Source: Azospirillum sp. OGB3
GTDB taxonomy: Bacteria; Pseudomonadota; Alphaproteobacteria; Azospirillales; Azospirillaceae
NCBI RefSeq assembly: GCF_014192915.1
Contig: NZ_JACHYN010000028.1
Location: 1-45,386, forward strand
Length of the DNA stretch: 45,386 nt
Direction: 5' to 3'
In this document: in pieces, positions 1 through 8,201 of the stretch
How positions within the stretch are numbered: the first letter of the stretch is position 1
How the letters are laid out: each line of letters opens with the position of its first letter
The notes under the pieces: model-generated
Databases searched by the model: none
What the model was told of the DNA's origin: nothing
The model's input: only the letters and a program-made list of their open reading frames with translations
Program-made: the position numbers and the translations under genes

Positions 1-181
1 CCGGGGCGTAGGCCTGGATCCAGCGGTAGAGCGTCGTGTGATCGACCGCCACGCCGCGGTCGGCCAGCATCCGTTCCAGATCGCGGTAGCTGATCGGGAA
101 CTGCAAGTACCAGCGCACCGCCCACAGGATCACCTCAGCCGTGAACTGTCGGCCCTTGAACGGGCTCTTCCCGCTGCGCAT
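1..181 (-). CDS. IS6-family transposase, N-terminal part (cut by window edge)
   Basis: Read leftward from ATG 181, about 60 residues match the N-terminus of IS6/IS26-type DDE transposases: a basic start with FKGRQF, then WYLQFPISYRDLE, then a helix-turn-helix ending in HTTLYRWIQAYAP. The frame is open to the left edge, so the DDE catalytic core is not visible and it is not possible to say whether the element is whole. Its terminal inverted repeat lies 59 bp upstream of the start, at 240-258, a normal layout for this family. Family assignment is from motif recognition only. Confidence 0.82.
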   Translation of the reverse strand, partial: MRSGKSPFKGRQFTAEVILWAVRWYLQFPISYRDLERMLADRGVAVDHTTLYRWIQAYAP

Positions 182-239
182 CACCGTGTCACCCCGGCCA
201 CCGAAAGAGCTGGGTTTTACCCGATCTCCGCCCGCCGGC

Positions 240-258
240 AAACTTTGCAACGGAACCC
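240..258 (-). repeat. Terminal inverted repeat of the IS6-type element
   Basis: On the minus strand this reads GGGTTCCGTTGCAAAGTTT, which closely resembles the GG(C/T)-x-CTGTTGCAAA ends of IS6-family elements. It marks the outer end of the element whose transposase starts at 181. DNA to the right (from about 259) is not part of this copy. No second end is visible in the window for this copy. Confidence 0.75.
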
Positions 259-261
259 GAT

Positions 262-832
262 GGACACGCTGGAGTCCCGAGCGATGCGGGTGGACGTGGA
301 AAAGGCCCTGGCCATCGCCTTCGACAACCAGCCGGAGCATCTGGCCCAAATCCTTGCCATTGAACGGAGCAAAATCGCCCTGGCGGTCGCGCGGAACCAG
401 CGCCAATGGGACCTCGCGGCCGTCGGGGGGCCAGTCTGGAACGGACACGCGCTCCGCTGGGCCGGGCGCGGGACAGCGGCGTCTATGGCGGGCTGCAATT
501 CGTCGTGCCGCCGGGCGACCTGTCGCTGGAGCAGGCGGAGGTCGGGGCCAACGTGGCATGGTGCGAGGCCGAACTGCGGTTGGAGGCGCTTCGCCATCGG
601 ATCGAGAAGGAGGTCCGGGACGCCGTCCGCAACGCCCAGACCCGCTGGCGGCAGCTCGAACTGGCGCGCCGGTCCCGTGATCTGGCGCGCCGGAAGATCG
701 ACGTGGAGAATCAGAAACTGAAGGTGGGCCGTTTGTCGAACTTCCAGATGCTGAGCTTCGAAGCGGACCTCAGAAATGCCGAGAACGCCCTGCTGTCCGC
801 GGTGATCGCTTACGCTGGTGCGCTGACGGCTG
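262..832 (+). pseudogene. TolC-like outer-membrane efflux protein, frameshifted and truncated
   Basis: Two frames together give a TolC/OEP-type helical segment. The first part (from ATG 262) reads VDVEKALAIAFDNQPEHLAQ and continues to about 420. After a frame change near 430-480 the next frame contains GVYGGLQFVVPPGDLSLEQA, then a long amphipathic coiled stretch (EVRDAVRNAQTRWRQLELAR) and the family-typical FEADLRNAENALLSAVIAY. No signal peptide or upstream half remains, and the tail is broken at about 832, where IS6-type sequence begins. TolC genes usually sit with RND or ABC exporters; none is here. The TetR regulator at 1105-1791 may be a leftover of the same efflux locus, which is inference. 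Confidence 0.72.
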
Positions 833-854
833 GACGTGCGGGCAATCGTGGGGG

Positions 855-1020
855 AACGCGGCGGCGTGTCGACTGGAGATGGTGTGTGGACGAGACCTAC
901 CCGAAGGTCGGCGAACGGTGGTGTTGGCCGTACCGGGGCATCGACAGTGATGGTGCCCAGGTCGACGTCCCTATCAGCGAACACCGCGACCGGCCACCGA
1001 TGACGAAAACAATCCGTCGC
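855..1020 (+). pseudogene. IS6-family transposase internal fragment
   Basis: A short open stretch encodes WRWCVDETYPKVGERWCWPY followed by RGIDSDGAQVDV and EHRD, matching the first catalytic-Asp region of IS6-type transposases (family form W-x-VDETY-x-KV-x-G-x-W-x-YLYRAID-x-DG). Only this piece survives, with no start, no second or third acidic residue and no terminal repeat. It is opposite in orientation to the copy at the left edge, so two IS6-type insertions or an inversion bracket the tolC relic. Confidence 0.72.
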
Positions 1021-1104
1021 TAACAATCCGTCGCTCATGGGAACACCGCCCAGGCTGCGAGGAACGTCGGTGCGGTAGCGGTAAGAGCCGGCCCGGGAGC
1101 CGGC

Positions 1105-1791
1105 TCAGCGGGCGGTGGCCGGCAGCGATCGTCCCGCCCCGTGCAGGAACAAGGCCCAGGCCTGATCGAAAAACCGGTCCCGGGCCTCTGAGGACGTGTA
1201 GGTCATGCGGCCCAGCATGGCATCGTTCGACGGTCCGAACACGATGGAGTGCAGCAGGTGGGCGGCAATCATGCGGGGGTCGTCGCCGCCCAGCCTGCCG
1301 TCCCACTGCGCGGCGGCGACCAAGGCGACCAACCGGTCGGTGATCGGGTCGCTTTCCCACTGGTCGCGCTGGTCTTCGCCGAGGAGGGGCGCCTCGCTCA
1401 AGGCGATCCGGTTCAGCGCGATCATGTCCGGTTCCAGGTTGACGTCGAGAAACCAGCGGGCAATGCGCTTCAACCGCGACAGCGCATCGCCGCCGCTGCC
1501 GCCGGCGGCGTCGATCTCGGCTTGGAGGCCGTTCAAGGTCCGCGTGCGCATCCGCTCAACCACCGCGGCGAAGAGCGCGGCCTTCGACGGAAAGCGCCGA
1601 CAGATCGTGTCCTTCCCCGCACCGCAGGCGGACGCGACCTGCTCGATCACGGTCGCCGCGAAGCCCTGGGCCGTGAAAAGCTGCGCCGCGACGTCGATGA
1701 TCCGGTTGGAGGTTTCGTCGGAGGTTTCGGCGTCCTCCTCCTCGGCTGGGCGGCCGACGCGTGCCCTGGTGGGCGACGATTCCTTCATCAT
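1105..1791 (-). CDS. TetR/AcrR-family transcriptional regulator
   Basis: This is a 228-residue repressor-type protein. Residues about 25-75 form the TetR helix-turn-helix (RIIDVAAQLFTAQGFAATVI, then EQVASACGAGKDTICRRFPS), with the usual phenylalanine in 'FPSKAALFAAVV' just after the recognition helix. The C-terminal part is an all-helical ligand-binding domain of the kind paired with efflux systems. Two ATGs (1791 and 1788) stand directly after AGAGGA, so the second is the better-spaced start. The gene diverges from the hmf-like operon with a 397 bp gap, and it may control that operon or may be the leftover repressor of the broken tolC locus. The ligand is unknown. Confidence 0.88.
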   Translation of the reverse strand: MMKESSPTRARVGRPAEEEDAETSDETSNRIIDVAAQLFTAQGFAATVIEQVASACGAGKDTICRRFPSKAALFAAVVERMRTRTLNGLQAEIDAAGGSGGDALSRLKRIARWFLDVNLEPDMIALNRIALSEAPLLGEDQRDQWESDPITDRLVALVAAAQWDGRLGGDDPRMIAAHLLHSIVFGPSNDAMLGRMTYTSSEARDRFFDQAWALFLHGAGRSLPATAR

Positions 1792-2188
1792 TCCTCTGCC
1801 TGCACCAGCCAGCCATGGACAGGCCGCACATCAACGCAAGAAAGACGTCGGTTTTTCATGAGGTTGCCAGCGGACACGCGCTCCTCGCCCTTGGTATTCC
1901 CGTCACGCGCGACCGGCGGCCGCGCCCCCCTTCCTAGCAGACGGGCGGCGCACCGCCCACACCTAAAACGGGCAGGGCGAGCCGCCGCCGCGCAGCATGG
2001 GTCGCTGCACGACCCCCGCATGATAACTAACCGGGACCATCGCCCCGCATCCGCGCCTTCAGACGGACGAACGGGAGAGGCACAGACGCCTGATGTGCAA
2101 AAATCAGACGCTAGGGTAAATCGCGATACTCCACGGTAAAGGGTTTCCCCGCCAAACCTTCTAGGCTTCCCGCAATAGGAGGTCGGGA
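1792..2188. other. Intergenic region between the TetR gene and the hmf-like operon
   Basis: No coding frame with family similarity is seen in this 397 bp. The right end is locally AT-richer, with runs such as GTGCAAAAATCAGACGC and TAAATCGCGATACTCC around 2095-2135, and it ends in a good ribosome-binding site (AGGAGG, 2177-2182) for the gene at 2189. It should hold the divergent promoters. No clear palindromic operator was found by eye. Confidence 0.5.
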
Positions 2189-5100
2189 ATGACGGCGATG
2201 CGAACTGTTGAAAGTGGGGCTGGCGGTCGGGCGGCGGTCGACCATCGGCCGGGCGTGGCGGTAACGGACGCTGAGCCCGCGGCGCAGCCTTTCGTCGGCC
2301 GTCCCATGCCGCGGGTGGAGGATGCCGCCCTGTTGACCGGCGTGGCCCGCTACGCCGACGATCTGCCGGCCAAGCCCGGCACGCTTCATGCGGCGATCCT
2401 CCGCTCCCCCCACGCCCACGCCGAGATCCTCGGGATCGACACCGCCGCTGCCCTGGCGACCTCCGGCGTGGCCGCGGTGGTGACCGGGGCCGACGCCAAA
2501 CGCGTCGCCAGCCCGTTTCTCGTCGGCGTGCGGGCGCCGATGGAGCATTGGTGCCTGGCCGTCGACCGTGTCCGTCATGTCGGGGAACCCATCGCGGTGG
2601 TGCTGGCGGACAGCCGCTACCACGCGGAGGACGCGCTCGACCGCATCGAGGTGCGATACCGTCCTTTGCCGCCGGTCACGTCGATCGGACAGGCGCTGGA
2701 CCCGGCGTCGACTCCGCTGCATCCGGGGCTCGCCTCCAACCTCGTCAACAGCCGCAGCTTCCGCTATGGCGACCCGGAAGGCGCCTTCGCGCGCGCCGCG
2801 CGCACGGTGTCCATCGAGGTGGAGTTCCCGCGCAATTCCTGCACGCCGATGGAGTGCTTCGTCGTGCTGGCCGAACACGACGCGGCCGAGGACGCCTACG
2901 AGATCCTGTCGAACTTCTCCGGCCCCTTCGCGGTCCATCCGGTGATGGCCAAGGCGCTGAACGTCCCGGGATCGCGCCTGCGGCTGAAGACGCCGCCCCA
3001 TTCCGGCGGCAGCTTCGGCAACAAGCAGGCGGTCTTTCCCTACATCGTGCTGATGGGGCTGTGCGCCCGCGTCTCCGGCCGGCCGGTGAAATGGGTGGAG
3101 GACCGGCTGGAGCATCTGATGGCCGCCACCTCGGCCACGGCGCGGCGAATGCGCATCGATGCGGCGGTGGAGCCGGACGGCAAGGTCCTGGCGCTCCGCA
3201 TGGAGCAGACGGAGGATTGTGGCGCCTATCTGCGCGCGCCGGAGCCGGCCTCCCTCTACCGCAACCACGGCAACCTGACCGGCGCCTACGACATCCCGCA
3301 CCTTGCGGTGACCAACCGCATCGTCGTCACCAGCAAGACGCCAACCGGCCTCAACCGGGGCTTCGGCGGCGGGCAGCTCTATTACGGGCTGGAGCGGCTG
3401 ATGAACCGCGTCGCGGCGGAGCTTGGGCTCGACCCGCTCGACGTGATCCGCCGCAATCTCGTGGCGGCCGACGCCATGCCCTACCGCACGGCGTCGGGCG
3501 GGTCGCTGGACTCCGGCGACTATCATGCCACGCTGGATGAGGCGGTGCGCGACGGCGCGCTGGACGCGCTGAAGGCCCGGCGCGACGCGCTGCGCGCCCA
3601 GGGGCGGCTCTACGGCATCGGCTACGCCGCGGTGGTCGAGCCGTCCATCTCCAATATGGGCTACATCACCACCGTCCTGACCGCCGAGGAACGGCGCAAG
3701 GCCGGGCCGAAGAACGGCGCGCAGGCGACGGCCAGCGTCGCGGTGGACCCCACCGGCGGCGTCTCGGTTCACGTCTCCTCCGCGCCGCAGGGGCAGGGAC
3801 ACCGCACAGTGCTGGCCCAGGTGGTGGCCGACGTGTTCGGCCTGGGCGTCGAGGACATCCGTGTCAACACCGACCTCGATACCGGCAAGGACGCCTGGTC
3901 GATCGCGTCGGGCAACTACTCCAGCCGCTTCGCCGGGGCGGTGGCCGGGGCGGCGCAGGTGGCCGCGACGCGGTTGCGCGACCGCATGGCGGCGCTGGTC
4001 GCCGGATCGCTCAACAGCCGGCCGGAGGAGGTGCGCTTCGCCGGGGGCAAGGTCTTCGCGGCGGGGAACCCGGACAACGCCCTGTCCTTCTCCCGCGTCG
4101 CCGCCGCCGGCCATTGGGCGCCGGGCACGCTGCCGGACGGGCGGGAGGCGGCGCTGCGCGAAACCGCCTTCTGGACGCCGGAGCCGCTGAAGGCGCCGAC
4201 CGACGCCGACCACATCAACAGCTCGGCCTGCTACGGCTTCATCGTCGACTTCTGCGGGGTGGAGATCGACCGCGACACCGGGGCGGTGCGGATCGACCGC
4301 TACGTCACCATGCACGACGCCGGCCGGCTGCTGAATCCGCTGCTGGTGGAGGGCCAGATCCTGGGGGGCTTCGCCCACGCGGTGGGGGCGGCGCTCTACG
4401 AGGAATACGCCTACGGCGACGACGGTCGCTTCCTGTCGGGCACCTTCGCCGACTATCTGGTGCCGACCGCCTGCGAGGTGCCGGTGCCGGTCATCCTCCA
4501 CCGCGAGAGCCCGTCGCCGGTCACGCCGCTGGGCGCCAAGGGGGTGGGGGAGGGCAATTGCATGAGCACGCCCGCCTGCCTCGCCAACGCCGTGGCCGAC
4601 GCGCTCGGCGGGCCGGTGCCGTCGCTGCCCCTGACCCCGGCCAAGATCGCCGCGCTGATCCATCCGCCGGAGCCGCCGCGCCCGGCGGCGGCAGGGGCGG
4701 CAGGGGCAGTGGGCGCACCGGCGCCGTCGGCCTCCGGCGGGCGCGGCTTGACCGGGGAGGGCAGCCGCGAGGTTCCGGCGCCGCCGGAACAGGTCTGGGC
4801 GATCCTGCTCGATCCCAAGGAGCTGGCCGCCCTGCTGCCGGGCTGCGAGGCGCTGGACCACGCCGGTCCAGACGCCTATCGGGCGGAGGTGGTGGTCGGC
4901 ATCGGGCCGGTGCGCGGTCGCTACACTGCGGAGGTCGCCCTGTCCGACCTCGACCCGCCCCGCTCGCTGACCCTGACCGGCAGCGGGGCGAGCGCGCTCG
5001 GCACCGGGCGGGGCACCGGCCACGTCACGCTGGAGCGCACGGCCGGGGGCACCCGCGTCACCTACCGCTATTCCGCCGAGGTCGGCGGCAAGGTCGCGGC

Positions 5101-5251
5101 GGTCGGCGGGCGCATGCTCGACAGCGCATCGCGCCTGCTGATCGGCCAGTTCTTCGAGAAGCTGGTTGCCCGCGCCGGGGGGGCGCCCGCGCCGGCCGAA
5201 CGGCCGGGCCTTCTCACCCGCCTGCTGCGCTTTCTGGGGCTGAACCGATGA
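2189..5251 (+). CDS. hmfA: Molybdopterin-binding large subunit of a 2-furoyl-CoA dehydrogenase-type hydroxylase, fused to a CoxG-like domain
   Basis: This 1020-residue protein belongs to the xanthine dehydrogenase/CO dehydrogenase large-subunit family. Residues about 25-800 carry the family hallmarks: GRPMPRVEDAALLTG at the start, NRGFGGGQ in the molybdopterin region, and GAKGVGEG near residue 785 with the catalytic glutamate. A Pro/Ala-rich linker (about 825-850) leads to an extra C-terminal SRPBCC domain (about 855-1000; EVPAPPEQVWAILLDPKELA, LLPGCE) like CoxG, normally a separate maturation or membrane-anchoring protein. An AGGAGG ribosome-binding site precedes ATG 2189. It overlaps the FAD subunit by ATGA. 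The five-gene order matches hmfABCDE of 2-furoate degraders, where the enzyme hydroxylates 2-furoyl-CoA. The family is certain; the substrate is inferred from gene order. Confidence 0.86.
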   Translation: MTAMRTVESGAGGRAAVDHRPGVAVTDAEPAAQPFVGRPMPRVEDAALLTGVARYADDLPAKPGTLHAAILRSPHAHAEILGIDTAAALATSGVAAVVTGADAKRVASPFLVGVRAPMEHWCLAVDRVRHVGEPIAVVLADSRYHAEDALDRIEVRYRPLPPVTSIGQALDPASTPLHPGLASNLVNSRSFRYGDPEGAFARAARTVSIEVEFPRNSCTPMECFVVLAEHDAAEDAYEILSNFSGPFAVHPVMAKALNVPGSRLRLKTPPHSGGSFGNKQAVFPYIVLMGLCARVSGRPVKWVEDRLEHLMAATSATARRMRIDAAVEPDGKVLALRMEQTEDCGAYLRAPEPASLYRNHGNLTGAYDIPHLAVTNRIVVTSKTPTGLNRGFGGGQLYYGLERLMNRVAAELGLDPLDVIRRNLVAADAMPYRTASGGSLDSGDYHATLDEAVRDGALDALKARRDALRAQGRLYGIGYAAVVEPSISNMGYITTVLTAEERRKAGPKNGAQATASVAVDPTGGVSVHVSSAPQGQGHRTVLAQVVADVFGLGVEDIRVNTDLDTGKDAWSIASGNYSSRFAGAVAGAAQVAATRLRDRMAALVAGSLNSRPEEVRFAGGKVFAAGNPDNALSFSRVAAAGHWAPGTLPDGREAALRETAFWTPEPLKAPTDADHINSSACYGFIVDFCGVEIDRDTGAVRIDRYVTMHDAGRLLNPLLVEGQILGGFAHAVGAALYEEYAYGDDGRFLSGTFADYLVPTACEVPVPVILHRESPSPVTPLGAKGVGEGNCMSTPACLANAVADALGGPVPSLPLTPAKIAALIHPPEPPRPAAAGAAGAVGAPAPSASGGRGLTGEGSREVPAPPEQVWAILLDPKELAALLPGCEALDHAGPDAYRAEVVVGIGPVRGRYTAEVALSDLDPPRSLTLTGSGASALGTGRGTGHVTLERTAGGTRVTYRYSAEVGGKVAAVGGRMLDSASRLLIGQFFEKLVARAGGAPAPAERPGLLTRLLRFLGLNR

Positions 5252-6084
5252 AACCCGCGTCCTTCGATTACCTGCGGCCGGCCACGGTCGCCGACGCCCT
5301 GGCGGCGCTGGCCGCGGGGGGCGACGACGCCCGCGTGATCGCCGGCGGCCAGTCGCTGATGCCGATGCTGAACATGCGGCTGGTGCAGCCGCGCCTGCTG
5401 ATCGACCTCAGCCGCCTGGAGGAGCTGCGCACGCTCAAGGCCGACTCCGGCTGGCTGAGCGTGGGGGCGGCGGTGACCCAGACGGAGCTTCTGTCCCGCC
5501 CGACCCTGCGGGACGAGGTTCCGCTGCTGGCATCCGCGCTTCCCTGGGTCGGTCATTTCCAGACCCGCAACCGCGGCACCGTCTGCGGCTCCGTCGCCCA
5601 CGCCGACCCCAGCGCCGAGGCGCCGCTCTGCCTCGTCGCCACTGGAGGCGAGGTGGTGCTGCGCAACGTCCGGCGCCGCCGCACCGTGAAGGCCGCGGAC
5701 TTCTTCCTCGGCCCGCTGACCACGGTGAAGGCGGCGGACGAGATCGTCGAGAGCGTGCGCTTCCCGCTCGCCGCCGCCGGCAGCGGCCACGCCTTCCGCG
5801 AGGTCTCCATGCGGCACGGCGACTTCGCCATCGCCGCCTGCGCCGCGACGGTGGACGGGACGCAGGCGAGCCTCGCCGTCGGCGGTGTGGCCGACCGGCC
5901 GACGCTGCGCTCCTGGCCGCTCGCCGGCGGCGCGCTGCCGCCGGACCTCGATGCGGCGCTGAACGCCTTCGCCTGGGACCTCGGGGGCGACGACGACCAG
6001 CACGCCACCGCCCGCTACCGCCGCGACCTCGTGCGTCGCATCGGCCGCACCGTCCTCGAGGAGGCCCTGTCATGCCGCCGCTGA
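5248..6084 (+). CDS. hmfB: FAD-binding medium subunit of the furoyl-CoA dehydrogenase-type hydroxylase
   Basis: This 278-residue CoxM-type subunit passes electrons from the 2Fe-2S subunit to FAD. It begins MKPASFDYLRPATVADALAA, followed by the FAD-contact motifs AGGQSLMPMLNMRL (about 32-45) and TRNRGTVCGSVAHADPSAE (about 108-126). It lacks the extra 4Fe-4S insertion of 4-hydroxybenzoyl-CoA reductase beta subunits, which argues against that enzyme. The start overlaps the stop of the large subunit (ATGA), indicating translational coupling, and its own end overlaps the next gene by 13 bp. The family call is secure; the furoyl-CoA role rests on operon order. Confidence 0.86.
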   Translation: MKPASFDYLRPATVADALAALAAGGDDARVIAGGQSLMPMLNMRLVQPRLLIDLSRLEELRTLKADSGWLSVGAAVTQTELLSRPTLRDEVPLLASALPWVGHFQTRNRGTVCGSVAHADPSAEAPLCLVATGGEVVLRNVRRRRTVKAADFFLGPLTTVKAADEIVESVRFPLAAAGSGHAFREVSMRHGDFAIAACAATVDGTQASLAVGGVADRPTLRSWPLAGGALPPDLDAALNAFAWDLGGDDDQHATARYRRDLVRRIGRTVLEEALSCRR

Positions 6085-6641
6085 AGAGCGCTGTCACCTT
6101 AGCCGCCGACGCGCGCCACACCGTCACCATCGTCCTGAACGGCGCCCCCCGCACCGGCCAGGCCCATCCCCGCCTGCTGCTCAGCGACTTCCTGCGCCAC
6201 GAGCTGGGCGCCCACGGCACCCGCGTCGGCTGCGAGCACGGGGTGTGCGGCGCCTGCACGGTGCGCATCGACGGCGTGGCGCAGCGCGCCTGCCTGACCC
6301 TGGCCGTGCAGGCCGACGGGCGGCGCATCGACACGGTCGAGGGGCTGTCCCAATCCAACGAGGGGCCCAACCAGGGGCCCAACGAGGGGCGCATGACCGC
6401 GCTCCAGGAGGCCTTCCGCCGGCACCACGCCCTGCAATGCGGCTTCTGCACGGCCGGCATCCTGATGTCGCTGTCCGATTACCTGGGCCGCAACCCGAAA
6501 CCCACCGAGGAGGAGCTACGCGACATGTTGAGCGGCCATCTTTGCCGCTGCACCGGCTATGCCGGGATCGTCCGCGCCGTGATGGACGTGACCGGACAGA
6601 CCCCGGAGCCGGGGGCCATGGGCGAGGCCGCCCATGTTTGA
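6072..6641 (+). CDS. hmfC: [2Fe-2S] small subunit of the furoyl-CoA dehydrogenase-type hydroxylase
   Basis: This 189-residue CoxS-type protein carries two iron-sulfur clusters. The plant-ferredoxin-like cluster is bound by GCEHGVCGACTV plus a later Cys (about residues 54-75). The second uses CGFCTAG (about 123-129) and CRCTGY (about 158-163). Between the two domains lies an unusual linker, NEGPNQGPNEGR, encoded by a threefold 12-bp repeat (6357-6392). It sits between the FAD subunit and the CoA ligase, overlapping both (13 bp and 8 bp), so the four genes are tightly coupled. Confidence 0.87.
   Translation: MPPLKSAVTLAADARHTVTIVLNGAPRTGQAHPRLLLSDFLRHELGAHGTRVGCEHGVCGACTVRIDGVAQRACLTLAVQADGRRIDTVEGLSQSNEGPNQGPNEGRMTALQEAFRRHHALQCGFCTAGILMSLSDYLGRNPKPTEEELRDMLSGHLCRCTGYAGIVRAVMDVTGQTPEPGAMGEAAHV
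6357..6392 (+). repeat. Three tandem 12-bp repeats inside the 2Fe-2S subunit gene
   Basis: The units AACGAGGGGCCC, AACCAGGGGCCC and AACGAGGGGCGC follow one another without gaps and encode N-E/Q-G-P three times (last unit N-E-G-R). They fall exactly in the linker between the two iron-sulfur domains. The length is a multiple of three, so copy-number change would keep the frame. Confidence 0.85.
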
Positions 6642-8175
6642 CCTCGGCCGCAGCATTCTGGCCAGCGCGGAGCGCAGCCCCCGCGCCCTGGCCATCGTCG
6701 ACGGCGATCTGCGCCTGACCTACGCGGAATGGCTGGACCGCATCCGCCGGCTGGTCGGCGCCTTCGACCGCTTCGGCCTGTGCCCCGGCGACCGCATCGC
6801 CACCGCCCTGCAGAACAGCTGGGAGATGGCAACCATCCACTGGGCCTGCCAACTGGCGGGCATCGCCGTGGTGCCGCTGAACTGGCGGGTGAAGGCGGAC
6901 GAGCTGGATTACTGCCTGCCCAACGCCGAGGTGCGCGTCCTGTTCTTCCAGGATGTCTCGGCGGAGGCCACGGCCCAATCCGCCGTCGCGCAAGCGCTGC
7001 CGCGGATCGCCGTCGGTTCGGACGTTGACGGCGGCACCCACCGCTTCGCCGCGCTGCTCGACGCTGATCCGGTGGCGGCGGTTCCGTGCGCCTCGCCGGA
7101 ACACGTCTCGCTGTTCCTCTATACCTCCGGCACCACCGGCAAGCCGAAGGGCGTGCCGCGCCGGCACCGGGCGGAGCGCGCCGCCGCCGTGGCCCATGTC
7201 GCCCAGAACTGCTACCGCCGCGGCGAGCGCACGCTGGGCGTCATGCCGCTCTACCACACCATGGGCGTGCGCTCCCTGCTGGCGATGGCGCTGGTGGATG
7301 GGACCTTCGTCTGCCTGCCCCGCTTCGACACCGCCCGCGCGCTGGAACTGATCGCGGCGGAGCGGCTGACCTGCCTCTACCTCGTGCCGACGCTCTATCA
7401 CGACCTGCTGGCCGACCCGGGCTTTCCCGCCACCGACGTGTCGTCGGTGCGCAAGCTGGGCTTCGCCGGCGCGTCGATGACCGACGGCTTGCTGAAGCGG
7501 CTGGACGCCGCCTTCCGGCCGGAGCTGTTCGTGAACCACTATGGTTCGTCGGAGATTTACACCTTCACGCTCGACCAGAACGCGCCGGCCAAGCCCGGTT
7601 CCGCCGGCAAGGCGGCGCTGAACCAGCGCATCCGCGTCGTGACGCTCGGCTCCTACGACCCCGACGACGTGGCTCCGGCGGGCGAGGAGGGGCAGATCAT
7701 CGCCGACCTGTCGGGTGACGAGGCCTTTGAAGGCTATTGGAAGCGCCCCGACGCCGACGCCAAGGCGCTGCACGCCGGCTGGTACTTCACCGGCGACATC
7801 GGCTTCTTCGACGCGGACGGCGACCTGTTCGTCACCGGGCGGGTGGACGACATGATCATCACCGGCGGCGAGAACGTCTCGCCCGTGGAGATCGAAAGCG
7901 TGCTGTCCCTGCACGACGGCGTGCTGGAGGTCGCCATTGCCGGCCTGCCCGACGAGCGCTGGGGCCAGCGCGTGGTCGCCTTCATCAGGCGAGTGCCCGG
8001 AGTGGAGGCCGCCGACCTGGACGCGCATTGCCGCACCTCCGGCCTCGCCAACTTCAAGCGCCCGCGCGAGTACGTCTTCCTGGACGAAATCCCCAAGTCG
8101 CCGGTCGGCAAGATCCTGCGGCGCAAGCTCCAGGCTGGCGAATACCAGCTCGAACACAGCCCCACCACGCTCTGA
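6634..8175 (+). CDS. hmfD: AMP-forming acyl-CoA synthetase, probably 2-furoate-CoA ligase
   Basis: This 513-residue ANL-superfamily ligase activates a carboxylic acid to its CoA thioester through an acyl-adenylate. The P-loop is LYTSGTTGKPKG (about 163-174). The A8 region is YFTGDIGFFDADGDLFVTGR with DDMIITGGENVSPVEIE, and the A10 lysine is in SPVGKILRRK (about 489-498). No signal or membrane segment is seen. The start overlaps the end of the 2Fe-2S gene by 8 bp. It would make the CoA ester on which the hydroxylase acts. An aromatic or alicyclic acid cannot be excluded as substrate; furoate is favoured by the operon order. Confidence 0.85.
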   Translation: MFDLGRSILASAERSPRALAIVDGDLRLTYAEWLDRIRRLVGAFDRFGLCPGDRIATALQNSWEMATIHWACQLAGIAVVPLNWRVKADELDYCLPNAEVRVLFFQDVSAEATAQSAVAQALPRIAVGSDVDGGTHRFAALLDADPVAAVPCASPEHVSLFLYTSGTTGKPKGVPRRHRAERAAAVAHVAQNCYRRGERTLGVMPLYHTMGVRSLLAMALVDGTFVCLPRFDTARALELIAAERLTCLYLVPTLYHDLLADPGFPATDVSSVRKLGFAGASMTDGLLKRLDAAFRPELFVNHYGSSEIYTFTLDQNAPAKPGSAGKAALNQRIRVVTLGSYDPDDVAPAGEEGQIIADLSGDEAFEGYWKRPDADAKALHAGWYFTGDIGFFDADGDLFVTGRVDDMIITGGENVSPVEIESVLSLHDGVLEVAIAGLPDERWGQRVVAFIRRVPGVEAADLDAHCRTSGLANFKRPREYVFLDEIPKSPVGKILRRKLQAGEYQLEHSPTTL

Positions 8176-8201
8176 ACACCCGACTTTTCTGGAGAGAACC
8201 C

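Noticed and set aside
2111..5023. A 970-codon open frame on the strand opposite the large hydroxylase subunit
   Set aside because: It is the GC-driven mirror of the real gene: low-complexity Arg/Gly/His-rich sequence with no family motif. The sense frame has full domain matches and a ribosome-binding site.
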